Positions 46,236-56,232 are shown, counted from the first letter of the stretch. The stretch is DNA of 64,000 nucleotides from Salinicola salarius (GCF_002179555.1 NZ_NHOU01000005.1:62001-126000), one strand, 5' to 3'. Program-made: numbers and translations. The notes: generated from the letters alone by a model not told the origin.

Positions 46236-47168
46236 ATGTCTATCGTTGTATCAATACCGGATGTGGATAAAACGAACTGGTGGATCGAGCAGCTTCAGGC
46301 CCTGCTCCCGGGCTGGACGATCCGCCCCATTCACGACCCGGGTGATGTCGAGAAAGTCACCTATGCCGTGGTTTGGAAGCCGGCAACCGGCGCTTTCCTG
46401 CCCTTCCCCAATCTCAAGGCGATCGTGTCGCTGGGCGCCGGCATCGACCACGTGCTGGCCGATGCCGAACTGCCGCGCCAGATGCCGATCATCCGCACCG
46501 TGGGCACGGACCTGACCCAGCGCATGCGCGAGTACGTGGCGCTGCACGTGCTGCGCCACCACCGCGACATACCGGCCATTGCCGCCAACCAGCGCGAGAA
46601 GCGCTGGCAACAGCTGGTCGTGCCACCGGCGACGCAGCGCCGCGTGGGCGTCATGGGGCTCGGCAACCTCGGCGGTGCAGCGGCGCGGACGCTCGCCGCA
46701 CTCGGCTTCGAGACGCTCGGCTGGGCACGCACGAAGCGAGAGATCGAAGGTGTCATCACCTACGCCGGTGACAGCGAATTTTCCGAATTCGTCAGCCGCT
46801 GCGAGATTCTGGTCTGCCTGCTGCCGCTGACCGTGGCGACGACAGGCATCTTGAACGCCGCGCTGTTCGAGCGCCTGCCCAAGAGCGCCAGTATCATCAA
46901 TGCCGGCCGCGGCCAGCATCTGGTCGAGGCGGATCTGCTGGCTGCCCTGGAGAGCGGCCAGCTTAGTCATGCCACGCTGGACGTCTTCGATGTCGAGCCG
47001 CTGCCCGCCGAGCACGCGTTCTGGCCACATCCCGGAGTGACGATAACGCCGCACACCGCGTCGCTGATCGACGCGCCCACCGGTTCGCGCATCGTGGCCG
47101 CCAATATTGAGCGATTCGAGCGCGAAGGCAGCGTACCGGATCTCGCCGACGCCGCGCGGGGCTATTAA
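46236..47168 (+). CDS. ghrA: Glyoxylate/hydroxypyruvate reductase A
   Basis: 310-residue D-2-hydroxyacid dehydrogenase of the GhrA subgroup, reducing glyoxylate and hydroxypyruvate with NADPH. NAD(P) motif VGVMGLGNLGGAAARTLAALGF, with WARTKRE after it (Arg favours NADPH). Catalytic residues: Arg in INAGRGQHLVE, Glu in DVFDVEPLP, and His in TPHTASL. Starts 20 bases after the ggt stop. It forms a likely operon with the serine hydrolase and ggt. Confidence 0.9.
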   Translation: MSIVVSIPDVDKTNWWIEQLQALLPGWTIRPIHDPGDVEKVTYAVVWKPATGAFLPFPNLKAIVSLGAGIDHVLADAELPRQMPIIRTVGTDLTQRMREYVALHVLRHHRDIPAIAANQREKRWQQLVVPPATQRRVGVMGLGNLGGAAARTLAALGFETLGWARTKREIEGVITYAGDSEFSEFVSRCEILVCLLPLTVATTGILNAALFERLPKSASIINAGRGQHLVEADLLAALESGQLSHATLDVFDVEPLPAEHAFWPHPGVTITPHTASLIDAPTGSRIVAANIERFEREGSVPDLADAARGY

Positions 47169-47312
47169 AGCGCCACGGCCCCCAAGGCCTCGCCACCGAG
47201 CGCCAACAACTTGCTAGACTGCCTATGGGCAAGTCATTGCCTCGGTTTTATCCACAGCCAGTCGTCTATCACCGCTAGCTGGCTGCTCATCGATGGTCGC
47301 TAAGGAGAGGTC

Positions 47313-48155
47313 ATGTCGAATCAGAATGGATCGGGCAAGAGCGCGTCCGGTAAGAGCGCAGACAAGGCGCAGGCCAATACCCTGAGCCGACGTAACATCA
47401 AATCCTGGCTCACGGACATGGATGGCGTTCTGGTTCACGAGAGCAAGGCGATTCCCGGAGCGGCGGAACTGATCGACCAGTGGCGCAAGAAGGACATCCC
47501 GTTTCTGGTGCTGACCAACAACTCGATCTACACCCCGCGAGATCTGAGCGCGCGACTGCAGCAATCCGGCCTCGACGTGCCGGAGGATCGCATCTGGACC
47601 TCGGCATTGGCGACGGCTGCCTTCCTGCGCGACCAGGCACCGGGCGGCTCGGCTTTCGTCGTCGGCGAGGCGGGGTTGACCACGGCGATCCATGAAGCCG
47701 GTTTCATTATGACCGACACCGCGCCGGACTATGTGGTGCTGGGCGAGACACGCTCCTATTCGTTCGAGGCGATAACCAAGGCGATCCGGCTGATCAAGGA
47801 TGGCGCTCGTTTCATCTGCACCAATCCGGACGCCACCGGCCCCAGCGCCGAAGGGGTGCTACCCGCGACAGGCGCGGTGGCGGCACTGATCACCGAAGCG
47901 ACGGGGCGCAAGCCGTATATCGTCGGCAAGCCCAACCCGATGATGTTCCGTTCGGCACTCAACAAGCTGGGCGTGCACTCCGATGGCACCGGCATGATCG
48001 GCGACCGCATGGATACCGATATCGTCGCCGGTATCGAGGCGGGCATGCACACGGTGCTGGTGCTGAGCGGCATCGCCGACAAGGCCGATATCGAACGCTA
48101 TCCGTTCCGGCCCAAGGAGATCCTGTCGTCGGTGGCGGAGCTGGTGGACAAGTAA
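47313..48155 (+). CDS. nagD: HAD-IIA family phosphatase NagD
   Basis: Nucleotide or sugar phosphatase (UMP and others) of the NagD type. 280 residues with a 25-residue Ser/Gly/Lys-rich N-terminal extension before WLTDMDGVLVHE (motif I, Asp-x-Asp). Motif II is FLVLTNNSIY, motif III is KPNPMMFRSALNKLG, and motif IV is MIGDRMDTDIVAG. Large C2 cap in the middle. AAGGAGAGG upstream of ATG 47313. Separate transcription unit. Confidence 0.93.
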   Translation: MSNQNGSGKSASGKSADKAQANTLSRRNIKSWLTDMDGVLVHESKAIPGAAELIDQWRKKDIPFLVLTNNSIYTPRDLSARLQQSGLDVPEDRIWTSALATAAFLRDQAPGGSAFVVGEAGLTTAIHEAGFIMTDTAPDYVVLGETRSYSFEAITKAIRLIKDGARFICTNPDATGPSAEGVLPATGAVAALITEATGRKPYIVGKPNPMMFRSALNKLGVHSDGTGMIGDRMDTDIVAGIEAGMHTVLVLSGIADKADIERYPFRPKEILSSVAELVDK

Positions 48156-48170
48156 CGCTACCCGCGTCGT

Positions 48171-48197
48171 CGAGGCGGCGTTTCCCGCGCCGCCTCG
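48171..48197. terminator. Hairpin between convergent nagD and hemY
   Basis: Perfect 10-bp arms CGAGGCGGCG (48171-48180) and CGCCGCCTCG (48188-48197), 7-base loop. No T-run on either side, so the termination strength is uncertain, but its position between two convergent stops fits. Confidence 0.55.
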
Positions 48198-48199
48198 GC

Positions 48200-49627
48200 T
48201 CAAGTCTCCGACAGCAGACGCTCACCCAGCAGTCGGCCGTTCTCCAGGCAGTCCCCCACCGCGATACCGCCGCGCCAGTTGCCCGCCAGATGCAAGCCGG
48301 AATGCGCCCGCAGCGCATCGTCCAGGGCCTCGATTCGCGCCAGATGGCCGATTTCGTACTGCGGAATGGCCTGCGGCCAGCGCGTTACCTTCTGCCATAC
48401 CGGTTCGCCGCGAATGCCCAGCAGATCGCGCAACTCATCGCGCACGCGCGCGACCTGCGTGTCGTCGTTGCCGTCCGCCGCCGACGGATCCTGCCGCCCG
48501 CCGATGAACACGTTGAGCAGCTTGTGCCCCGCCGGTGCGCGGTTCGGAAACAGCGTCGACGAGAATAGTGCGCCCAGCGTTCTCCGCTTTTCGGCGCGAG
48601 GGATCAGCACGCCGAATCCGTCCAGCGGATGGACGATATCCTGCTCGCGAAAGCCCAGCGCAATGGCGTTGACCGGCGGATAGACGATGCCCTGGAGCGG
48701 CTCCGCCAACGCCGGGTCCAGCGGCTGCAGGAGCCGGGCCGCGACCGGTGCGGGCACCGCCAGCACCAGCGACCTGGCTCGCCACTCCCCGCCGTGATCA
48801 TCCGAGACGATCCACTGTTCGCCGTCGCGACGAATGCCCTGCACGGGGCGATCGGTGTGGATGGCGGCCGTCGGCTGGGCCGCGATGCGCTCCGCCAACC
48901 TATCGGCCAGATGCTGCAGCCCCTGCGGGAAGCTCACCAGCTTGCCGCGCCATTCGGCCGGCACGCCGCCGGGATCACGACGCGCCTGACGCAGCCGCTT
49001 CATCCCGCCGAGGATCAGCGAGCGATGTTCCTGCTCGATGGCGGCCAGACGCGGCATGGCCGCCTGAACGGACAGTCTGCGCGGATCGCCCGCATAGACG
49101 CCGGAGACGAACGGATCGACCATGCGCGCGAGAATGCGCGGGCCGAGCCGCCGTTCGACGAAGGCGGCCAGGGTTTCCTCCGGCGCGCTCGAACGGCCGA
49201 TGAACGGCTCGCGAGCCAGTCGTGCCCAGCCGCGCCAGCCGATGAGTGGGCTGACCAGGGCGTCCAGCGGTTTCATCGGCAGCGCCACCGGCTCGCCGTT
49301 CACCACGACGTAACGCTTGTTGGCAACGGCATTGGCGGGTTGCGCCTCGTCGAGCAGGTCGAGCTCTTCCAGCAGCGCATAAAGGGGGGGCTTCATGATG
49401 ACGGTGTTAGGCCCGTGCTCGATCTGCCACTCGCTATCGCGCTCGGTACGAAGGTTACCGCCGACCCGGGAGTTGCCCTCCAGCAGGGTGACATGTCGTC
49501 CGCGCTTGGCCAGCGCCCAGGCCGCCGCCAGCCCGGTGGCGCCAGCGCCGACGATCAAGGTATCGGAAAGGGCCTCGCTGGGGGAACGAGGCGTCGCGGT
49601 CGAAACGTCTGCAGCCTGACTGTCCAT
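48200..49627 (-). CDS. hemY: Oxygen-dependent protoporphyrinogen oxidase (HemY type)
   Basis: FAD enzyme that oxidises protoporphyrinogen IX in haem synthesis. 475 residues from ATG 49627; a GTG four codons earlier is possible. FAD motif SDTLIVGAGATGLAAAWALAKRG, second block LEGNSRVGGNLRTERD, and signature RLGPRILARMVDPFVSGVYAGDPRRLSVQAA (read in parts). C-terminal LHLAGNWRGGIAVGDCLENGR closes the FAD site. Immediately downstream of the arylsulfotransferase on the same strand (21 bases). Confidence 0.93.
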   Translation of the reverse strand: MDSQAADVSTATPRSPSEALSDTLIVGAGATGLAAAWALAKRGRHVTLLEGNSRVGGNLRTERDSEWQIEHGPNTVIMKPPLYALLEELDLLDEAQPANAVANKRYVVVNGEPVALPMKPLDALVSPLIGWRGWARLAREPFIGRSSAPEETLAAFVERRLGPRILARMVDPFVSGVYAGDPRRLSVQAAMPRLAAIEQEHRSLILGGMKRLRQARRDPGGVPAEWRGKLVSFPQGLQHLADRLAERIAAQPTAAIHTDRPVQGIRRDGEQWIVSDDHGGEWRARSLVLAVPAPVAARLLQPLDPALAEPLQGIVYPPVNAIALGFREQDIVHPLDGFGVLIPRAEKRRTLGALFSSTLFPNRAPAGHKLLNVFIGGRQDPSAADGNDDTQVARVRDELRDLLGIRGEPVWQKVTRWPQAIPQYEIGHLARIEALDDALRAHSGLHLAGNWRGGIAVGDCLENGRLLGERLLSET

Positions 49628-49648
49628 GATGACTCGCACGAGAAAATG

Positions 49649-51103
49649 TCACTGGCAGTCTACGCAGACACCACGCAACCTGCATCCGGCCGGCATGCGG
49701 CGACTTGCCGCTACGCCGGCCGATCGCGCGACTCCGCCGTGGGACGGATCGTCGGACTCGCCCGGATGGCAGCCAGGCGCCGCCGGATAGAGGCTGCAGT
49801 CCGCCTTCACCGCGGTTTCCTCGTGCGGCGTGCCGTCCGTCGCCCAGTCGTAATCGACCAGCTGCGCACGGTAGACCTGGTTGGTGACGTAGTCGTCGCT
49901 CGGCATCGACTTGCCGAAGAACGGGCTCACGTACTCCCAGACGATCTCGCCTTCCGGGGTGACCTGGAACAGGCGGCCGTTCTGGCCTTCATCGATCAGC
50001 GTGTTGCCGTTGGGCAGTCGCCGCGCGCTCGAGATGAACGAACTGTAGAAGGTGTAGGGCGAACCTCCCGACATGTTGCCGGTGTATTGCCAGACGATCT
50101 TGCCGCTGCTCGGATCGACCTCGATCACGCGGGAGGACGAGAAGAACCCCTGCCTGGCAGGCGGAAAGCCGGCATTGCCCTGGTTGTCGAAGATCAGCAT
50201 GTTGCCCGCGCCCGGCAACCCTTCGGGGATCAGATGAACATCGTGGGAGCCCACGGTCTGATCCACTGGGCGTCCGAGCTTGCCGTTGAGCTGCAGCGCC
50301 GGCAGATCGGGGCCGATGCGCCAGACGATCTCGTCGCTCTGTCGATCGACGATGAAAGTGACGTTGGCGTTGCGGGAGTTGACCAGGATATTGTCCGGCG
50401 CGAAACGCTCGTCCCCCGCGTCGTACCAGTGATTGGGCCCGACGGGCACCGCCGTGTTCAGATGCAGGAAGTCGGGATCCTCGGAATCCTTGAGCGACCG
50501 CAGGCCGGCGTCGGAAAAGCCCATCTCGTCGAGATGGTCGCCCGCCTTCCATTCCCAGACGACCCGGCCGTCATCGTCGACCTCCTCGATACCGTTTTCG
50601 ATGATCGGGTAGTCGAAGCCGTTGAGCTCGCGCATCTCGGCGGTCATCACCAGGTTGTTGCCGTTGGGCAGGCGACGCATGTCGTGGTGCTGATAGACCG
50701 GGTTCTGCTGGCTGCCCCACTGCCACTGCACTTTGCCGTCCCAGTCCACCTCGGCGACCGAGGCGTTGGTCAGCCCGTTGCCGGGGCTGGCGTGTTCCGG
50801 GAGTTCTTTCGCCCGTGCCAGTTGCACCAGCAGGTGGCCTTTTTCGCCGTTGGTCTGGTCGGCACTCAAGGCCACCGGCGGGAAGCTTTCGTAGTCCCAG
50901 CGGTGAACCTCGTTGCCGTTCATGTCGATCAGGTGGGTCTTTCCGTCACCGCCGGGAAACAGCACAAAGCCGTTGTAGGCCCGCTCGGGATCGTAGTAGG
51001 TCGTGCCGGTGGGGAAGCTGCTGGGCAAGGCGACCGCTGCGGTTGCCGTCGCTGTCAACAGGACACCCAGTAACATCGAAACGGATCGTGTCCGTGACAT
51101 CAT
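49649..51103 (-). CDS. Arylsulfotransferase (ASST) family exported protein
   Basis: 484 residues. Signal peptide MMSRTRSVSMLLGVLLTATATAAVA. Beta-propeller of the arylsulfotransferase family (PF05935/PF14269 type), with repeats of W-D/N-G-K-V-W-x-W and R-R-L-P-N-G-N (residues about 140-155 and 385-395). Catalytic His candidates: YQHHDMRRLPNG and GSHDVHLIPEG. Such enzymes transfer sulfate between phenols in the periplasm, though many members are uncharacterised. The last 35 residues (GGVARSAGVAASRRMP then GCRLRGVCVDC) look unlike the propeller and are Cys/Arg-rich; a frameshifted or recently acquired tail is possible. Confidence 0.8.
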   Translation of the reverse strand: MMSRTRSVSMLLGVLLTATATAAVALPSSFPTGTTYYDPERAYNGFVLFPGGDGKTHLIDMNGNEVHRWDYESFPPVALSADQTNGEKGHLLVQLARAKELPEHASPGNGLTNASVAEVDWDGKVQWQWGSQQNPVYQHHDMRRLPNGNNLVMTAEMRELNGFDYPIIENGIEEVDDDGRVVWEWKAGDHLDEMGFSDAGLRSLKDSEDPDFLHLNTAVPVGPNHWYDAGDERFAPDNILVNSRNANVTFIVDRQSDEIVWRIGPDLPALQLNGKLGRPVDQTVGSHDVHLIPEGLPGAGNMLIFDNQGNAGFPPARQGFFSSSRVIEVDPSSGKIVWQYTGNMSGGSPYTFYSSFISSARRLPNGNTLIDEGQNGRLFQVTPEGEIVWEYVSPFFGKSMPSDDYVTNQVYRAQLVDYDWATDGTPHEETAVKADCSLYPAAPGCHPGESDDPSHGGVARSAGVAASRRMPAGCRLRGVCVDCQ

Positions 51104-51263
51104 CGCTCGTCGCTCCTTCGTCGAGTCCCGCCTTGGGCGGATTGAGCCGGCACGTCGGTGTGCCGGCGATCTCAGTCAGGCCGATGACGGCGATTCATCG
51201 TCATCGGCTTTTCGATAGACCCTCGCAATGGCGTTTCGATCCCTGAGCCGGAACGTTTCGTGG

Positions 51264-51896
51264 CTAGGCTGCGCCCGGTAACGCCTCGGCGAACTGGGCG
51301 ACGGTCATCGGTTTGGAGAACATCGGGTAGTCGTAGGCGATCGCCGCATCGTGCTCGGCCTCGCTGGTGGCCGCGACGCCGTCGGTCAGCGTCAGCACCT
51401 CGAAGCCTTTCTCGTAGCCCGAGCGCATGGTCGATTCCACGCAGCAGTTGGTCAGGAAGCCGGCCAGGGCGATCGTTTCGATCCCCTTGCTGCGCAGGAT
51501 GAAATCGAGATTGGTCGAGGCGAAGGTATCCAGGCCACGCTTGCCTTCGATGACGATGTCACCAGCCTGCGGGGTGAGCGCCTCGCAGATCTCGGCACCC
51601 CATTCGCCTTTGACGAACGCCTTGCCGTTCACCACGCCGGCAAGGATGCCGTAGGGCTGGGCGGTGATCTCGCCATAGCCTGGCGCGAAATGGATCGGCG
51701 CGTGGAGAATGCTGACACCGGCGGCACGCGCCCTGGCGACGAGATCCTGCGTCTTGGCCAGCATGTCTTCACGGGCCATGACGCCTTTTACGGCGTCGTG
51801 CAGCACGCCGCCCGGCGTGGTGAAGTCGTTCTGGAATTCGATCAGGACCAGGGCCGTCTTGGCGGGGTCGATCGTCTGGAGGGCATTGGCGGTCAT
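51264..51896 (-). CDS. Isochorismatase-fold cysteine hydrolase
   Basis: 210 residues from ATG 51896 (AGGAG upstream). The catalytic triad is Asp24 (EFQNDF), Lys119 (IEGKRGLDTF) and Cys152 (TNCCVEST). The family includes nicotinamidases, ureidoacrylate hydrolases and N-carbamoylsarcosine amidase; the substrate is not set by sequence. Single gene. Confidence 0.88.
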   Translation of the reverse strand: MTANALQTIDPAKTALVLIEFQNDFTTPGGVLHDAVKGVMAREDMLAKTQDLVARARAAGVSILHAPIHFAPGYGEITAQPYGILAGVVNGKAFVKGEWGAEICEALTPQAGDIVIEGKRGLDTFASTNLDFILRSKGIETIALAGFLTNCCVESTMRSGYEKGFEVLTLTDGVAATSEAEHDAAIAYDYPMFSKPMTVAQFAEALPGAA

Positions 51897-51979
51897 GGCG
51901 GGACGCTCCTTCACGGAAATGGACTCGCTGTCGTGCAGCATAGCCCATCTCCGGCCGGCGCGCGGTGGCGAAGCGGGCG

Positions 51980-53569
51980 CTAGTCGTACACGCCCTGGCT
52001 GCGCAGATAGTCGTCGTAGCTGCCGCTGAAGTCGACGATACCGTCCTCTTTCATCTCGATGATGCGGGTGGCCAGCGAGCCGACGAATTCACGGTCGTGG
52101 CTGACGAAGATCAGCGTGCCGGGATAGTTGTCCAGCGCCAGGTTGAGCGCCTCGATCGACTCCATGTCGAGGTGGTTGGTGGGTTCGTCCATCACCAGCA
52201 CGTTGGGCTTCTGCAGGATCAGCTTGCCGAACAGCATCCGCCCCTGCTCGCCGCCGGAGATCACCTTCACCGACTTGCCGATATCGTCGTTGGAGAACAG
52301 CATCCGCCCCAGCGCGCCGCGCACGGTCTGCTCGCCTTCGGTGGTCCACTGGCGCATCCAGTCGAACAGCGTCTCGCCACCCTCGAAGTCGGTCGCGTGA
52401 TCCTGGGCGAAGTAGCCCACTTCCGCCGCATCGGTCCACTTCACCTCGCCCGCATCCGGCGCCATCGTGCCGACCAGGCAATTGAGCAGCGTGGTCTTGC
52501 CGATGCCGTTGGGGCCGATGATGGCGACACGCTCGCCGGCTTCGACCTGCAGGCCGAAACGGTCGAACAGCACGTTGTCGCCCCACGCCTTGGAGAGCTT
52601 GTCCGCCGTCAGTGCGTGACGGTGGATCTTCTTGCTCTGCTCGAACCGGATGAACGGGCTGACACGCGAGGAGGGCTTGACCTCCTCGAGCTGGATCTTG
52701 TCGATCTTGCGCTGGCGCGAGGTGGCCTGCTTGGCCTTGGAGGCGTTGGCCGAGAAGCGGCTGACGAACTGCTGCAGCTCGGCGATTTCCGCCTTCTTCT
52801 TGGCGTTGTCGGCGTGCAGGCGCTCGCGGGCCTGGGTCGCGGCGATCATGTACTCGTCATAGTTGCCCGGGAACAACCGCAGCTCGCCGTAATCCAGATC
52901 CGCCATATGAGTGCAGACGCTATTCAGGAAGTGGCGATCGTGGGAGATGATGATCATCGTCGAGCTGCGCGCCCGCAGGATTTCTTCCAGCCAGCGGATG
53001 GTGTTGATATCCAGATGGTTGGTGGGCTCGTCGAGCAGCAGCACGTCGGGGTCCGAGAACAGCGCCTGGGCCAGCAGCACGCGCAGCTTCCAGCCCGGCG
53101 CCACCACGCTCATCGGCTGGGTGTGCTGCTCCAGCGGAATGCCCAGCCCGAGCAGCAGCTCGCCGGCACGGGATTCGGCGGTGTAACCCTCGAGTTCGGC
53201 GAAGCGCACTTCCAGGTCGGCGACCTTCATGCCGTCCTCGTCGCTCATCTCTGCCTGGGAGTAGATGCGCTCGCGCTCTGCGGTGACTGCCCACAGCTCC
53301 TCGTGGCCCATGATCACGGTATCGATCACGCGCTCGTTCTCGAACGCGAACTGATCCTGGCGCAGCTTGCCCAGTCGCGTGGTGACGTCCTTCATCACCT
53401 GACCGCCGGTCGGCTCCAGGTCGCCCCCCAGAATCTTCATGAAGGTGGACTTGCCGCAGCCGTTGGCGCCGATCAGGCCGTAGCGATGGCCACCGCCGAA
53501 TTTGACGGATACGTTCTCGAACAGCGGCTTGGGGCCAAACTGCATGGTGATGTTGGCAGTAGAGAGCAC
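51980..53569 (-). CDS. ybiT: ABC-F family ATPase YbiT
   Basis: Translation-associated ABC-F protein, 529 residues, matching E. coli YbiT over its whole length. Two ABC domains: Walker [10 protein letters not shown] and GPNGIGKTT, with Walker [12 protein letters not shown] and [11 protein letters not shown]. The interdomain linker is Arg/Lys-rich ([19 protein letters not shown]). Signature motifs are [15 protein letters not shown] and [13 protein letters not shown]. Start GTG at 53569, equivalent to the YbiT start. It acts on the ribosome E site rather than in transport. Confidence 0.95.
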   Translation of the reverse strand: MLSTANITMQFGPKPLFENVSVKFGGGHRYGLIGANGCGKSTFMKILGGDLEPTGGQVMKDVTTRLGKLRQDQFAFENERVIDTVIMGHEELWAVTAERERIYSQAEMSDEDGMKVADLEVRFAELEGYTAESRAGELLLGLGIPLEQHTQPMSVVAPGWKLRVLLAQALFSDPDVLLLDEPTNHLDINTIRWLEEILRARSSTMIIISHDRHFLNSVCTHMADLDYGELRLFPGNYDEYMIAATQARERLHADNAKKKAEIAELQQFVSRFSANASKAKQATSRQRKIDKIQLEEVKPSSRVSPFIRFEQSKKIHRHALTADKLSKAWGDNVLFDRFGLQVEAGERVAIIGPNGIGKTTLLNCLVGTMAPDAGEVKWTDAAEVGYFAQDHATDFEGGETLFDWMRQWTTEGEQTVRGALGRMLFSNDDIGKSVKVISGGEQGRMLFGKLILQKPNVLVMDEPTNHLDMESIEALNLALDNYPGTLIFVSHDREFVGSLATRIIEMKEDGIVDFSGSYDDYLRSQGVYD

Positions 53570-53776
53570 AGCGGGGAATCTCGCGGGAAACGGCGTGAAT
53601 GAAACGACGACGGGATGAATAGAACGACGAAAGCCGAGGCGAGCCCGACCTTCGTCCTGAACGTTCGTCTGGTGCAGACGGTTTGGACGTTCGTATCAGA
53701 TTATACGCAGATGCAGCGCCCGCTCATATGCCGCGGGCGAAATGATTCACGCCGTGACCGGCCGGCGGCCGCGATG

Positions 53777-55291
53777 TCACTCGCCACGCGGGAAGCGCTG
53801 TGACTCCTCGACGATGTTGAGATCCATATGGTTGCGCATGTAGCGCTGGGAGGCGTCCTGCAACGGCTGGTGATCCCACGGATAGTAGTGACCGTTGCGC
53901 AGCGCTTCGTAGACGACCAGCCGCTGCGCCTGGCTTTCACGGACCTCGGCATCGAAGCGCTGCATGTCCCAGCGTGCGCGAACCTTGGCCTGGAATTCCG
54001 CCAGTATTTCGGCGTAGTCCGGGTCTTGGGCCAGATTGCGGGTCTCGTGCGGATCGGCCTCGAGATCGAACAGCTGCGGCGGGTCGATCTCGCAGTGGTT
54101 GAACTTCCACTTTCCTTCGCGAATCGTGACCAGCGGCGCCTGCGTGCCCTCGGCGGCGTACTCCATGTAGACCGGCGCCTCGCGCGTGCCGCCGCGGGCC
54201 AGGGGAAGCAGCGACTCGCCATCGGTCCAGGGTTCGACTTCGGAGAGATCGATCCCCACCAGATCGGCCAGTGTGGCGTTGATATCGATGGTCGAAACCG
54301 GCGCCTCCACCGAGCGCGGCTCCAGCCCCGGCGCGGCGATCATCAACGGTACGCGCGACGAGCCTTCGAACGGGCTCATCTTGAACCACAGCCCCTTCTC
54401 GCCAATCATGTCGCCGTGATCCGACGTCACCACGATGATGGTGTTGTCGAGCATTCGGGTGCGCTCGAGCACGTCCAGAATCGAGCCGACCTTGTCGTCG
54501 ATGTAGGAGATATTGGCGAAATACCCCCGCCGCGCCCGACGTACGTCTTCCGGCTGAATGTCGAACTTGGTGTAGTCGTTGGCTTCGAAGATCCGCTGGC
54601 TGTGCGGATCGAGCTCGTCGAACGGCACCACGTCCTGCTCCGGCTCGAGATGCTCGCAATCCTCGTAGAGATCCCAGAACTTGCGCCGCGCCACATACGG
54701 GTCGTGCGGGTGGGTGAAGCTCACGCACATCGCCCACGGCCGCGAATCGTGCCCGCGGGAGAGATCGAACAGTTTCTGTTCGGCATGAAAGGCGACTTCG
54801 TCGTCGTACTCCATCTGGTTGGAGATCTCGGCCACGCCGGCGCCGGTGACCGATCCCAGGTTGTGATACCACCAGTCGATGCGCTCGCCCGGCTTGCGGT
54901 AGTCCGGCGTCCAGCCGAAGTCGGCAGGATAGACATCGGTGGTCAGCCGGGTCTCGAAGCCGTGCAACTGATCCGGACCCACGAAGTGCATCTTGCCCGA
55001 GAGACAGGTGGAGTAGCCGGCGCGACGCAGGTGGTGCGCCCAGGTCGGCACGGCGGAGCGAAATTCGGCGGCGTTGTCGTAGACGCCGGTACGCGAGGGC
55101 AGCTGACCGGACATGAAGGCCGCCCGCCCCGGCGCGCACAGGTAGCTCGGCGTGTAGGTGTTGTTGAAATTGACCGCGCGCCTGGCCAGCTTCTTCAGGT
55201 TGGGCGCGTGCAGAAAGTCCGCCGGCCCATCCTTGAACAGCGTGCCGTTCACCTGATCCGCCATCAGCACCAGAATATTCGGTCGCGTCAT
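53777..55291 (-). CDS. betC: Choline-sulfatase
   Basis: Hydrolyses choline-O-sulfate to choline and sulfate, the entry step to glycine betaine as osmoprotectant. 504 residues from ATG 55291 (GGGAGGGAGC upstream). The formylglycine site is Cys52 in YLCAPGRAAFMSG. Metal and substrate blocks: NILVLMADQVNGTLF, CLSGKMHFVGPDQLHGFE, SDHGDMIGEKGLWFKM, and the C-terminal NHMDLNIVEESQRFPRGE seen in BetC. Same strand as eutBC, 125 bases downstream of eutC. No betA, betB or betI is in the window. Confidence 0.93.
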   Translation of the reverse strand: MTRPNILVLMADQVNGTLFKDGPADFLHAPNLKKLARRAVNFNNTYTPSYLCAPGRAAFMSGQLPSRTGVYDNAAEFRSAVPTWAHHLRRAGYSTCLSGKMHFVGPDQLHGFETRLTTDVYPADFGWTPDYRKPGERIDWWYHNLGSVTGAGVAEISNQMEYDDEVAFHAEQKLFDLSRGHDSRPWAMCVSFTHPHDPYVARRKFWDLYEDCEHLEPEQDVVPFDELDPHSQRIFEANDYTKFDIQPEDVRRARRGYFANISYIDDKVGSILDVLERTRMLDNTIIVVTSDHGDMIGEKGLWFKMSPFEGSSRVPLMIAAPGLEPRSVEAPVSTIDINATLADLVGIDLSEVEPWTDGESLLPLARGGTREAPVYMEYAAEGTQAPLVTIREGKWKFNHCEIDPPQLFDLEADPHETRNLAQDPDYAEILAEFQAKVRARWDMQRFDAEVRESQAQRLVVYEALRNGHYYPWDHQPLQDASQRYMRNHMDLNIVEESQRFPRGE

Positions 55292-55416
55292 GCTCCCTCC
55301 CCTGCGTCGTTGTATTGGGCGTTCGAGATACGCTCTCAGCTTGCGCGCCACGCATGGATTAGCGCAAACGATCAATTCGACGCCTGAGGCCAAGGCAGGC
55401 TTGGGCTTTTATCGGG

Positions 55417-56232
55417 CTACGTCTCGGGTGGCAGCAGGAAGTTGCCTTGCCGACCGTCGCCGAGTCGGGACTCGACCTCGCTATCGTCTTTCAGCGCGAC
55501 GCCGGAGGCGCCCAGCACCTGGGCCTGGCGCATCAGGTAGCCAAGCAGCCTGGCGGCGTTGGCACAAGACAAGCCGCGCGGGCGAATGTTGGAGATACAG
55601 TTGCGCTCGCTGTCGCGCCGGCCCGACCGGGGTGCCCAGGTAAAATAGAGCCCGAGACTGTCCGGCGAGCTGAGACCGGGGCGCTCGCCGATCAGCACCA
55701 CGCTCATGCGGGCGCCCAACGCTTCGCCGATGGGGTCACCGATCGCGACCCGCCCCTGCTCGACCAGCGCGACTGGCCCCGGCGACAGCCCGAGTCGTTC
55801 GATCTCCGCCAGCGCGGCATCGAGGAACGGGATCGCCTGCTCGTGAATCGCCCGGGCGGAGAGACCGTCGACCACGCAGATCGAGACGTCGCAGGGCGCC
55901 GGTTCGAGCCCGGCCAGCTCCCGCTCGGCTTCCTCGCACAGCTGCCGCCCGAGATCCGGCCGACGCAGGTATTCGTCACGGTCGGCGACACGGCTGTGAA
56001 GCCGCAGCGCCAACGGAAAGCGCGCATCCAGCGCCGGCATCAGGCGTTCGGTATCCAGCGCCATGTGGACGGCATCCCGGGCGCGGGCGTGATCCAGCTG
56101 GAACGCCAGCTGCGCCGCCGTGGGCAGGCTGCCGCCGGCTCGACCCAATCCGATCCGGGCGTCGGTCAGCTCGCGTAGCCGCTGCCAGGGATTGGTGACG
56201 GTCAACTTCGATGAATCGCCGGGATCGCTCAT
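55417..56232 (-). CDS. eutC: Ethanolamine ammonia-lyase, small subunit
   Basis: 271 residues. With EutB it forms the adenosylcobalamin-dependent enzyme that converts ethanolamine to acetaldehyde and ammonia. Family blocks: TDARIGLGRAGGSLPT, FQLDHARARDAVH, DVSICVVDGLSARAIH, VLIGERPGLSSPDSLGLY and CISNIRPRGLS. ATG 56232 overlaps the eutB stop by four bases. Confidence 0.95.
   Translation of the reverse strand: MSDPGDSSKLTVTNPWQRLRELTDARIGLGRAGGSLPTAAQLAFQLDHARARDAVHMALDTERLMPALDARFPLALRLHSRVADRDEYLRRPDLGRQLCEEAERELAGLEPAPCDVSICVVDGLSARAIHEQAIPFLDAALAEIERLGLSPGPVALVEQGRVAIGDPIGEALGARMSVVLIGERPGLSSPDSLGLYFTWAPRSGRRDSERNCISNIRPRGLSCANAARLLGYLMRQAQVLGASGVALKDDSEVESRLGDGRQGNFLLPPET

Noticed and set aside
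48629-51073. Open frame of 814 codons on the plus strand opposite hemY and the arylsulfotransferase
   Set aside because: It spans two well-supported genes on the other strand and has the Arg/Gly/Val/Asp-rich composition of an antisense shadow.
51965-53602. Open frame of 545 codons on the plus strand opposite ybiT
   Set aside because: It is an antisense shadow of the clearly identified ABC-F gene.
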